Shown: piece after piece, positions 57,164 through 64,000 of the stretch
Layout of the letters: each line of letters starts with the position of its first letter
Numbering within the stretch: the first letter of the stretch is position 1
Assembly: GCF_024197615.1 (NCBI RefSeq)
Contig: NZ_JAKUKE010000003.1
Coordinates: forward strand, 527,192-591,191
Reading direction: 5' to 3'
Length of the DNA: 64,000 bases
DNA from: Desulfuromonas sp. KJ2020
GTDB lineage: Bacteria > Desulfobacterota > Desulfuromonadia > Desulfuromonadales > SZUA-540
The notes under the pieces: model-generated
Databases searched by the model: none
The model's input: the letters and a program-made list of their open reading frames with translations, nothing else
Told to the model about the DNA's origin: nothing
Translations under genes and position numbers: made by a program

Positions 57164-58062
57164 ACACGGAACAGCCTACCTTTCGCTCCGGTTTCGTCTC
57201 GATTATCGGGCGTCCCAATGTCGGCAAATCGACTCTGTTGAACCGGATACTTGGACAGAAGATCGCCATCGCCTCGCCCAAGCCCCAGACGACCCGCAAC
57301 CGGATTCTCGGTATTCACAACCTCGATGACGGCCAGATTCTCTTTCTGGATACTCCGGGTATTCATCGTGCCACCGGCAAGCTCAATCGCTATATGGTCG
57401 ATCAGGCCATGGCGGCCTGTGCTGATGTCGATGTCGTGCTCTTTCTGATCGAGGCGACGGATCGACCCGGGGGAGGGGATGACTTTATTCTTGATGTCCT
57501 CTCGCGCAGTTCGGTACCCGTTATTCTGGTCATCAACAAGATCGACCAGGTGGCGCCGGAGGCCTTGCTGCCTCTGATCGAAATTTATGCGCAGAAGCGC
57601 GATTTCGCTGCCATTATCCCCATCTCGGGTTTGAAGGGCCGCGGGGTAGACGCTCTGGTCAAAGCCACGTACGACCTGCTGCCGCCCGGGCCGCGCTACT
57701 ATCCCGAGGACATGGTCACCGATTTGCCCGAGCGCTTCATCGTCGCCGAAATGGTGCGCGAGCAGATCCTCAAGCAGGTGCGGGACGAGGTGCCCTACGG
57801 CGTGGCCGTCGTGGTTGAAAGCTTTACCGAAAAGCCGGATAAGGATCTCGTGGTCATCGCCGCGGCGATTCTGGTGGAGCGGGAACCTCATAAAAAAATC
57901 ATCCTCGGCAAAGGCGGCGAGAAGATTCGCGCCATCGGCAAGGCGGCCCGGGTCGATATCGAAAGGATGCTGGGAACCCGCGTTTACCTCGAGCTGTTTG
58001 TCAAGGTACAGAAAAACTGGACGGAATCCGACAAGCTGTTAAAAGAGTTCGGCTACGAATAG
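57160..58062 (+). CDS. era: GTPase Era
   Basis: The 300-residue GTPase acts in 16S rRNA processing and 30S assembly. G-domain motifs are [27 protein letters not shown] and NKIDQV. The C-terminal KH domain contains IILGKGGEKIRAIGKAAR. The TTG start at 57160 overlaps the upstream stop; the longer open frame lies antisense in logic to nothing but the previous gene and is not used. The rnc-era link is a common operon. Confidence 0.95.
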   Translation: MNTEQPTFRSGFVSIIGRPNVGKSTLLNRILGQKIAIASPKPQTTRNRILGIHNLDDGQILFLDTPGIHRATGKLNRYMVDQAMAACADVDVVLFLIEATDRPGGGDDFILDVLSRSSVPVILVINKIDQVAPEALLPLIEIYAQKRDFAAIIPISGLKGRGVDALVKATYDLLPPGPRYYPEDMVTDLPERFIVAEMVREQILKQVRDEVPYGVAVVVESFTEKPDKDLVVIAAAILVEREPHKKIILGKGGEKIRAIGKAARVDIERMLGTRVYLELFVKVQKNWTESDKLLKEFGYE

Positions 58063-58101
58063 CACCTGAAGTCATTTACGGAAAGAACGGAAAACACAGA
58101 C

Positions 58102-59427
58102 ATGAGTCCACTCGTTGCAATCGTCGGCCGCCCCAACGTCGGCAAGTCCACGCTCTTTAACCGCATTCTCGGGCAGCGTAAAGCCATCGTCGAGGATTTC
58201 CCTGGCGTCACCCGGGACCGCAACTACGCTGAAGTCACTAAATACGCCGCGCCCTTTATCCTCATGGATACGGGCGGTTTCGAGCCGGCCAGCGAAGAGC
58301 GGCTGCTGGTTCAGATGCGTGAGCAGTCGCAACTGGCCGTGGAAGAGGCCGATGTGATTCTCTTCGTCCTCGACGGACGGGAGGGGCTTACTCCCTCCGA
58401 TGAGGAAGTTGCTACCATGCTGCGCCGCGTCGACAAACCTGTGCTCTATGTGGTCAACAAGGTCGATGGTCCCAGGCAGGAGGAGGCCATGGCCGAATTC
58501 TATGCGCTGGGACTGGATGAACTCCACCCTGTTTCGGCTGAACACGGCCTGGGGGTAGGGGATCTGGTCGATGCGGTGCTGACCCATCTTCCCCCGCCAA
58601 AAGCGCCGGAGCCGGAGACGGAGGAAGTGCGTCTGGCGGTTATCGGTCGTCCCAACGTCGGCAAGTCTTCCCTTGTCAACCGCCTGCTGGGGTACGAGCG
58701 CGTCGTGGCCAATCCCCTGGCCGGCACCACCCGGGACAGTGTCGATACTCCCTTTACCTACAATCAGAAACGCTATGTCCTGATTGATACGGCCGGCATC
58801 CGTCGCAAGGGGAAGGTCAGCCAAAAGCTGGAAAAGTTTAGTGTTATTCAGGCTCTAAAAGCCATGGACCGCTCTCATGTGGTTCTGGTGGTCATTGACG
58901 CCGAAGAGGGGGTTACGGATCAGGATCTGACGGTGGCCGGTTATGCCTATGAAAAGGGCAGGGCCGTCATCCTGGTTGTCAATAAGTGGGACAAAATTGA
59001 AAAAGACAACAAAACCCTGCGGCAGTACACCGAAAAACTGCGGATGAGCTTCAAGTTCCTCCCTTTTGCGCCGATTCTTTTCGTTTCGGCTCTGACCGGT
59101 CAACGGGTGGCGAAAATCATGGGTGAAGTCGAGGCTGTGTCTGCCGAATTCAACCGCCAGGTTCCCACCGCCGCCCTGAACCGAATTCTTGAAGAAGCGG
59201 TGCGCAGTCATGCGCCTCCCATGATTCAGGGAACGCGGCTTAAATTCTTCTACATGACCCAGACCCAGGTGCGGCCGCCCACCTTCGTGGTTTTCGCCAA
59301 TAAGGCTGAAGGGATCCACTTCTCTTACGAACGTTACCTGCAGAATAAACTCCGGGAGGCTTTCGGTTTTGAAGGCGTTCCTATCCGGCTGATTTTTCGA
59401 GACCGCGAACGCAAAGGCCAGGGGTAA
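58102..59427 (+). CDS. der: GTPase Der (EngA)
   Basis: The 441-residue protein has two tandem G domains, a feature of Der: [12 protein letters not shown] with DTGGFEP, and [12 protein letters not shown] with [11 protein letters not shown]. The C-terminal KH-like domain ends the protein. Der is needed for 50S ribosome assembly. It lies 39 bases after era; era-der pairing is seen in several deltaproteobacteria. Confidence 0.96.
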   Translation: MSPLVAIVGRPNVGKSTLFNRILGQRKAIVEDFPGVTRDRNYAEVTKYAAPFILMDTGGFEPASEERLLVQMREQSQLAVEEADVILFVLDGREGLTPSDEEVATMLRRVDKPVLYVVNKVDGPRQEEAMAEFYALGLDELHPVSAEHGLGVGDLVDAVLTHLPPPKAPEPETEEVRLAVIGRPNVGKSSLVNRLLGYERVVANPLAGTTRDSVDTPFTYNQKRYVLIDTAGIRRKGKVSQKLEKFSVIQALKAMDRSHVVLVVIDAEEGVTDQDLTVAGYAYEKGRAVILVVNKWDKIEKDNKTLRQYTEKLRMSFKFLPFAPILFVSALTGQRVAKIMGEVEAVSAEFNRQVPTAALNRILEEAVRSHAPPMIQGTRLKFFYMTQTQVRPPTFVVFANKAEGIHFSYERYLQNKLREAFGFEGVPIRLIFRDRERKGQG

Positions 59428-59511
59428 AAAGCCTTTACTTGGCCCAGGGGCTGGGATATATTGTTTTCTATTTAATTTTGAACCCTTACGTCAATTCGGC
59501 ACTGGACCGCC

Positions 59512-60777
59512 ATGAGTTTAGTCGGAAATCTTGAAGACCTGGGCCTGGGAGAAATTCTCCAGATTGTCAGCCTGAGCCGCAAGTCAGGGGTGCTCTCGCT
59601 GAACAGTCGCGGCCGGCAAGGTTCGATTTATTTCAAAAATGGGCAGGTCATCCGGGCGGTATCCAGTACCGTTCCGGAAAATCTCGGCGATCTCCTCGTG
59701 CGATCCGGGGTTGTTCCCCTGGATACGCTCCACGCGGCTCTCGAGCGCCAGCGACAGAGCGGCGGCACCCTGCGTTTGGGCGCCATCCTTGCTGAGCATT
59801 ACGCCGTGGCCGCCGTGGAAATCGAAAATGTGGTCCGCCAGCAGATCGAAAAGCTGGTATACGGGTTTTTTGGCTGGACGGAGGGGACTTTCGCTTTTGA
59901 ACTCCGGGAGCCGGAGTCTTTGGGCGGGACACGGGTTGACCCTTTGCAGTTTATGCTCGACCAGGGGCTCAATCCCCAATGGCTGGCCATGGAAGGAAGT
60001 CGACTGCTAGATGAAAGGCGTCGACAGGAGCAATCGGCTCAGGCGAAGGATGAAAATTTTCTTTGGAGTGTCGACTCGGATTTGCCACCGGCGGGAACTT
60101 TGCCGGGGATGGCCGGCTCTGCCTTCGCGACAGACACGATGAAGAGGGAAGAAGGTTGTCCGGGGGGCAAAGAACCTGCCACTCTGGTCAACTTTGGTGC
60201 CGAACTGCTGGCCGAATTGGGCGAAGAATCTCTCGGGATGCCCGTCAAAGGGCCCGAATCCCCTGGGCTTCGTCTGCTCAAGGGCATGCTGCAGGAATTG
60301 AGTAATCCGTCTCTCGGCGGCGGGGTTATTCTGCTGGTACTACGATTCGCCAGTGAGCTGATGAACCGGGCTGTCATTTTCCTGGTTAAAGAGAAGGAAA
60401 TCGTTGGCCTGGGGCAATTTGGCATCGCCGCCGGTGAAAGCGCGGATTTGAGAGTGCGGCGCATGAAAATTCCCCGGTCCGAACCTTCGGTTTTCCACCG
60501 GGTCATTGAAGAGAAGACGGTGGAAAAAGTTCCCTTGGGGACGGGATATTGGGACACCTACCTGAAAGACCAGCTGGGCGGAGACAGTCCGGTCGACGTT
60601 TTTCTTGGCCCGATTATCAGCGACGGTATGGTTGTTGCTGTTCTTTACGGTGACAATCTTCCCGAGAAGAAGCCGATCGGCAACACGGAAGCCCTCGAAA
60701 TTTTTCTGTCTCAGGCCGGACTGGCCATGGAGCGGACCCTGACGGACAGACGAGGGTATTCAAGAAGCGCGGGCTGA
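59512..60777 (+). CDS. DUF4388 (PATAN-like) protein with GAF-like domain
   Basis: The 421-residue protein starts with DUF4388: LEDLGLGEILQIVSLSRKSGVLSL, GSIYFKNGQVIRAVSS and VRQQIEKLVYGFFGWTEGTFAFE over ~1-145. DUF4388 is related to the PATAN domain of cyanobacterial PatA-type regulators. After a linker, residues ~255-415 look like a GAF domain (GGVILLVLRFASELMNRAVIF to VVAVLYGDNLPEKKPIG). No output enzyme is present. It is followed by a stand-alone receiver and a CheA, so it is probably a sensor or adaptor in that pathway. Confidence 0.8.
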   Translation: MSLVGNLEDLGLGEILQIVSLSRKSGVLSLNSRGRQGSIYFKNGQVIRAVSSTVPENLGDLLVRSGVVPLDTLHAALERQRQSGGTLRLGAILAEHYAVAAVEIENVVRQQIEKLVYGFFGWTEGTFAFELREPESLGGTRVDPLQFMLDQGLNPQWLAMEGSRLLDERRRQEQSAQAKDENFLWSVDSDLPPAGTLPGMAGSAFATDTMKREEGCPGGKEPATLVNFGAELLAELGEESLGMPVKGPESPGLRLLKGMLQELSNPSLGGGVILLVLRFASELMNRAVIFLVKEKEIVGLGQFGIAAGESADLRVRRMKIPRSEPSVFHRVIEEKTVEKVPLGTGYWDTYLKDQLGGDSPVDVFLGPIISDGMVVAVLYGDNLPEKKPIGNTEALEIFLSQAGLAMERTLTDRRGYSRSAG

Positions 60778-60837
60778 TTTTGCAGGCGACGCTGTGGTGT
60801 CCGCTGATTTTATACCTCGTAATGTGAGGCTTGTAAC

Positions 60838-61206
60838 GTGCCAAAGAAAATACTGATTACCGAAGACTCGCCGACCATGCGCTCGCTCATCGTCTCCACC
60901 ATCGAGGCGATTGGCGACTTTGAGGTGATCGAGGCGTCCAACGGGTTTGAGGCCCTGCGGGTCCTGCCCCGCGAAAAGGTGGATCTGGTCGTCACCGATA
61001 TCAATATGCCGGATATCAACGGTCTGGAACTGGTCAGTTTTATCAAGACCAATCCCAACTACCAAGCCACCCCCCTCATCATTATCAGCACCGAAGGGAG
61101 TGAGCGGGACCGGGAAAAAGGGATGGCTCTCGGGGCAAACGAATATCTGGTCAAGCCTTTTTCCCCTGAGCAGCTGCAGGAGTTGATTCGAAAATACCTG
61201 GGTTAG
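60838..61206 (+). CDS. Single-domain CheY-like response regulator
   Basis: The 122 residues are one receiver domain. The acidic pocket is E9-D10, the phospho-acceptor D54 lies in VTDINMPDINGLEL, and the switch and lysine positions are IIISTEGSE and YLVKPFSP. No output domain follows, so it signals by protein contact as CheY does. The start is GTG. It is 10 bases from the CheA gene and is most likely its target. Confidence 0.9.
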   Translation: MPKKILITEDSPTMRSLIVSTIEAIGDFEVIEASNGFEALRVLPREKVDLVVTDINMPDINGLELVSFIKTNPNYQATPLIIISTEGSERDREKGMALGANEYLVKPFSPEQLQELIRKYLG

Positions 61207-61215
61207 GAGGGGATT

Positions 61216-63282
61216 TTGTCCGGCAATTCATCATCGCGCGCCATTAAAGACTTTCTCGCGGAGGCCGAGGAGATCATCGAGAAGCTGAGTATCGATCTCA
61301 TGGCTCTCGGTGATGGAAGCGACGGGCGTGAAACGGACCCCGATCTGCTCAACAGCATTTTCCGCAGCGCCCATTCCATTAAGGGGCTGGCGGGCATGTT
61401 CGGTTTCGATGATATCAGCTCACTATCCCATACCATGGAAAATCTCCTTGACCATCTTCGGCTGGGCAAGGTTTCCCTGTCTCCCGTCCTCGTCGAAACG
61501 CTTTTTGAGGGGCTCGACCTGCTTCTTCGATTAGTCAACGGCAAAGGGGAGTCGGAATCCTTCGCTCTGGACTGTGCCCCGGTCCGGGAGCGTATCGAAG
61601 CGCTGCTGAAGGGGCCTCCACCCAAGGCCGCTGATCCTATCCAGACCCTCTCCCTGGATCCAGCCGTTCTCAATGTGCTCACCGAATACGAGGAACACCG
61701 CCTTCGCGACAATCTCGAAAAAGGACGTCACATCTTGTTGGTCAAGGTGGCCCTTGCCCTGGCCAGTTTTGATCAGGAACTGGGTGAGATTTCCGACCTA
61801 CTCAAAAATAGCGGCGAAGTTGTCAGCACTTTGCCATGCGCCGGGGATATTTCGGACAAAATCGCTTTTCAGATTCTGGTCGCCACGCCCCTCTCCCACG
61901 CCGAGCTCCGCGAAAAGCTCGACCGTCCCGATGCCGACATCGACATCGTTAGAGATGCATCCTCAACTGCCCCCCGACCTCCGGCAGCGATCCCGGCGTC
62001 GCCGCCGGCGGTCAGTCCTCCCGGAAAGGCCGAAGTCATTCCGGAGCCTGCTGCTGAGTCGGAGGGGACCGGGGCGTCTCTGCGTTCGATCAGCCGAACT
62101 GTGCGGGTCGATATCGATAAGCTCGATTACCTGATGAATATTGTCGGCGAACTGGTTTTGTCCAAAGGGGCGGTCTCCATGTTGTGCGATCAGCTCAAGG
62201 CCGAGAACAGCCCGATCGCCGGCGAATTGCAGAAGGTCACCCGGGTGCTGGAGCGGCGTCTTCACGATCTGCAAAAAGGGGTCATGGATGTGCGCATGGT
62301 CCCCGTGTCACAGCTCTTTGAAAAGGTCATCCGGATTATCCGGCGGGTGGCCAACGAGCAGGGAAAAAAGGTCGAAGTGGATATGCGGGGCGCCGATACC
62401 GAGCTGGACAAGCTCATCGTGGAAGATCTTTCTGACCCCCTCATGCATATCATCCGCAATGCCGTCGACCACGGGATAGAGTCGCCGGAAGAGCGTCGGA
62501 TGGCGGGAAAACCTGAAAAGGCCTGCATTTGCCTGTGGGCCTCCCAAAAAGGGAACCACGTCGTCATAGAAATTCGTGATGATGGACGGGGTATCGATCC
62601 CGACCGGGTGCGGATAAAGGCTCTGGAAAAAGGGCTGATCAATGCCGAGGCCGAATTGTCGCGGGAAGACGTTTTCAATCTTATCCTGACTCCCGGTTTT
62701 TCTACGCGCGATGAAGTTACCGACTTGTCGGGCCGCGGCGTCGGCATGGATGTGGTCCGGAACAACATTGCGGCCCTCTCCGGCATGCTCGAACTCGACA
62801 GCACCTTCGGCCAGGGCACCACAGTTACCATCACTCTTCCGATCACTCTGGCCATCATCAAGGCCTTGGTTGTCAAGGTCAGCGGCAAGGCCTATGCCAT
62901 CCCCATCAACTCCGTCATGGAGACTCTCCTGGTCGAGTCGTCCTCGATCCGCACCATCGAGCGCCACGAAGTCATTGATCTGCGGGAGCATACGCTGCCT
63001 CTGATGAGACTGAGTCACCTGTTCCGGCTGCCGAGTCAGGAAAGTGTGTCCAGCAAGCTGTTCGTGGTTGTGGTGGGGCTGGCCGATAAAAAGATGGGGA
63101 TTGTGGTCGACGATCTGTTGGGCCAGCAGGACGTCGTCATCAAGTCCCTGGGCAACACCCTGTCTTTTGTTCGGGGAATTGCCGGTGCCGCCGATCTCGG
63201 TAACCAGAAGACCGTGCTGGTCCTTGATGTCGGTGGTCTTATGAGCGAGTCCCTGCGAGGAGATTCTTCTTTCTATGTATGA
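61216..63282 (+). CDS. cheA: CheA-type histidine kinase
   Basis: The 688-residue kinase has the full CheA order. An HPt domain carries H53 in FRSAHSIKGLAGMFGF. A P2-like region spans ~155-240 (DKIAFQILVATPLSHAEL). P3 dimerisation begins near 290 (RTVRVDIDKLDYLMNIVGELV). The ATPase core has IIRNAVDHGIESPEER (~410), DDGRGIDP and GRGVGMDVVRNNI (~505). A CheW-like regulatory domain ends the protein (DDLLGQQDVVIKSLG). The TTG start follows AGGAGGG. No CheW, receptor, CheR or CheB gene is visible in the window. Its stop overlaps the next start. Confidence 0.93.
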   Translation: MSGNSSSRAIKDFLAEAEEIIEKLSIDLMALGDGSDGRETDPDLLNSIFRSAHSIKGLAGMFGFDDISSLSHTMENLLDHLRLGKVSLSPVLVETLFEGLDLLLRLVNGKGESESFALDCAPVRERIEALLKGPPPKAADPIQTLSLDPAVLNVLTEYEEHRLRDNLEKGRHILLVKVALALASFDQELGEISDLLKNSGEVVSTLPCAGDISDKIAFQILVATPLSHAELREKLDRPDADIDIVRDASSTAPRPPAAIPASPPAVSPPGKAEVIPEPAAESEGTGASLRSISRTVRVDIDKLDYLMNIVGELVLSKGAVSMLCDQLKAENSPIAGELQKVTRVLERRLHDLQKGVMDVRMVPVSQLFEKVIRIIRRVANEQGKKVEVDMRGADTELDKLIVEDLSDPLMHIIRNAVDHGIESPEERRMAGKPEKACICLWASQKGNHVVIEIRDDGRGIDPDRVRIKALEKGLINAEAELSREDVFNLILTPGFSTRDEVTDLSGRGVGMDVVRNNIAALSGMLELDSTFGQGTTVTITLPITLAIIKALVVKVSGKAYAIPINSVMETLLVESSSIRTIERHEVIDLREHTLPLMRLSHLFRLPSQESVSSKLFVVVVGLADKKMGIVVDDLLGQQDVVIKSLGNTLSFVRGIAGAADLGNQKTVLVLDVGGLMSESLRGDSSFYV

Positions 63283-64000
63283 AGACTTCTACGGGTTTTC
63301 CGAACGACCCTTCAGCAAGACGCCCGATCCGCGTTTTCTCTATCTGAGCCGGATGCATCGCGAGGCACTGGCGCGCCTGACCTACGCCGTGGAGGAAAGA
63401 GATCTCGTGCTGCTTACGGGCGGCATCGGCTGCGGCAAGACAACCCTTTCCCGCGCCCTGATGGATGAGCTGGGAGAGGGCTTTCGGGTTATTCTTTTTA
63501 TTAATCCGCGTCTTACACCCATGGAATTTCTCCGCTCTCTGGCCCTGCGCCTCGATATTGCCGAACCTTCCCGCTTTAAAACCGATCTCCTCGAAGAGAT
63601 CGGCGCTGCCCTCTACCGTTTTTATCAGGAGGGGGTCTGCCCGGTTCTGGTGATCGACGAGGCCCAGCTGGTTCCTCACAAGGAAACTTTCGACGAGATT
63701 CGGTTGTTGACCAATTTTCAGCTGGACGATCAGAATCTGATGAGTATCGTCCTGATGGGGCAGCCGGAATTGAAAAAGCGGCTGGCCCACCGGTCCTTTG
63801 AACCGCTGCGTCAGCGCATCGGCATGCAGTTTGATTTACAGCCCCTGCAGCTGGAAGACACCAGGGCTTACCTCGATTTCCGGCTTGCCGTGGCCGGCGG
63901 TTTGCCTGGCCTTTTCGCCGATAACGCCGTGCAGCTGATCCACCAGGCCTCGGGCGGGGTGCCGCGAAAGATCAACCAGATCGCCTCACTGGCTCTGCTG
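63275..64000 (+). CDS. ExeA-type AAA ATPase, N-terminal 242 residues (3' end outside window)
   Basis: The frame opens with ATG at 63275, overlapping the cheA stop by 8 bases, and stays open to the right edge. The visible part begins YEDFYGFSERPFSKTPDPRF, with Walker A GGIGCGKTT, Walker B VLVIDEAQL, and the lid segment QASGGVPRKINQIASLALL. It is a second member of the family at 33604-34506. C-terminal membrane or peptidoglycan-binding domains, if any, lie outside. The overlap argues for co-expression with CheA. Confidence 0.85.
   Translation, partial: MYEDFYGFSERPFSKTPDPRFLYLSRMHREALARLTYAVEERDLVLLTGGIGCGKTTLSRALMDELGEGFRVILFINPRLTPMEFLRSLALRLDIAEPSRFKTDLLEEIGAALYRFYQEGVCPVLVIDEAQLVPHKETFDEIRLLTNFQLDDQNLMSIVLMGQPELKKRLAHRSFEPLRQRIGMQFDLQPLQLEDTRAYLDFRLAVAGGLPGLFADNAVQLIHQASGGVPRKINQIASLALL

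Overview
The window looks like a chromosomal segment of a Desulfuromonadales-type bacterium (Geobacter/Desulfuromonas/Pelobacter relatives). This rests on gene content and order, not on a database search. The pointers are a yicC-gmk-rpoZ-rsh block, mutL-miaA-hfq, a DHH-CBS-tRNA nucleotidyltransferase fusion, a small PxxKW cysteine-rich protein, several TPR proteins and ExeA-type ATPases, a DUF4388 protein beside CheA, and many radical-SAM proteins. Most of the sequence is GC-rich by eye. The first ~3.4 kb is clearly AT-rich.

Layout. (1) 1-3446: an AT-rich lipopolysaccharide-modification cassette: the 3' end of a GtrB-like glycosyltransferase, GtrA, a 198-aa membrane protein, and a 591-aa GtrC-like multipass protein. 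(2) 3450-13707: nucleotide-sugar and surface-polysaccharide genes: gmd, a second gmd-like gene, a GT4 glycosyltransferase, manC, manB, a WbaP-type initiating sugar-phosphate transferase, UDP-glucose dehydrogenase and UDP-glucuronate 4-epimerase. Short dispersed repeats and hairpins sit between these genes and once inside manC. (3) 13718-18162: yicC, gmk, rpoZ, rsh, ridA. (4) 18254-21606, minus strand: rpmB, an unassigned Rossmann-type protein, purN, purM. (5) 21888-31224: rimI, pyrK-pyrD, the DHH-CBS-nucleotidyltransferase, a site-2 protease homologue, scpA-scpB-rluB, pgi. (6) 31380-34506: an acidic FimV-like TPR protein with an ExeA-type ATPase. (7) 34607-41024: mutL-miaA-hfq, a DUF512 radical-SAM-like protein, a TPR protein, lrgA-lrgB. 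(8) 41091-49380: small metal-site proteins (PxxKW, YkgJ, FmdB), a phosphohexomutase, an EVE-domain protein, an AsmA-family protein, a rubrerythrin-like protein, and the upp-uraA uracil-salvage pair. (9) 49457-55239, minus strand: tmk-holB-ricT-metG-tatD, where tatD is fused to a radical-SAM domain. (10) 55425-64000: rnc, a radical-SAM protein, era, der, then a signalling group of DUF4388-GAF protein, single-domain response regulator and CheA, followed by a second ExeA-type ATPase cut by the right edge.

How it fits together. The left part makes GDP-mannose-derived deoxysugars and UDP-glucuronate/galacturonate for surface glycans and attaches or modifies sugars on a polyprenyl carrier. The middle and right are housekeeping: nucleotide synthesis, stringent response, chromosome segregation, tRNA and ribosome maturation, and mismatch repair. 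The least conventional parts are the two ExeA-ATPase contexts (TPR/FimV-like, and DUF4388-REC-CheA without a visible receptor), the TatD-radical-SAM fusion, the Rsh protein with an altered hydrolase dyad, and the repeat elements in the sugar locus. I saw no CRISPR array, insertion sequence, prophage, tRNA or rRNA. No gene-free stretch exceeds about 300 bases.
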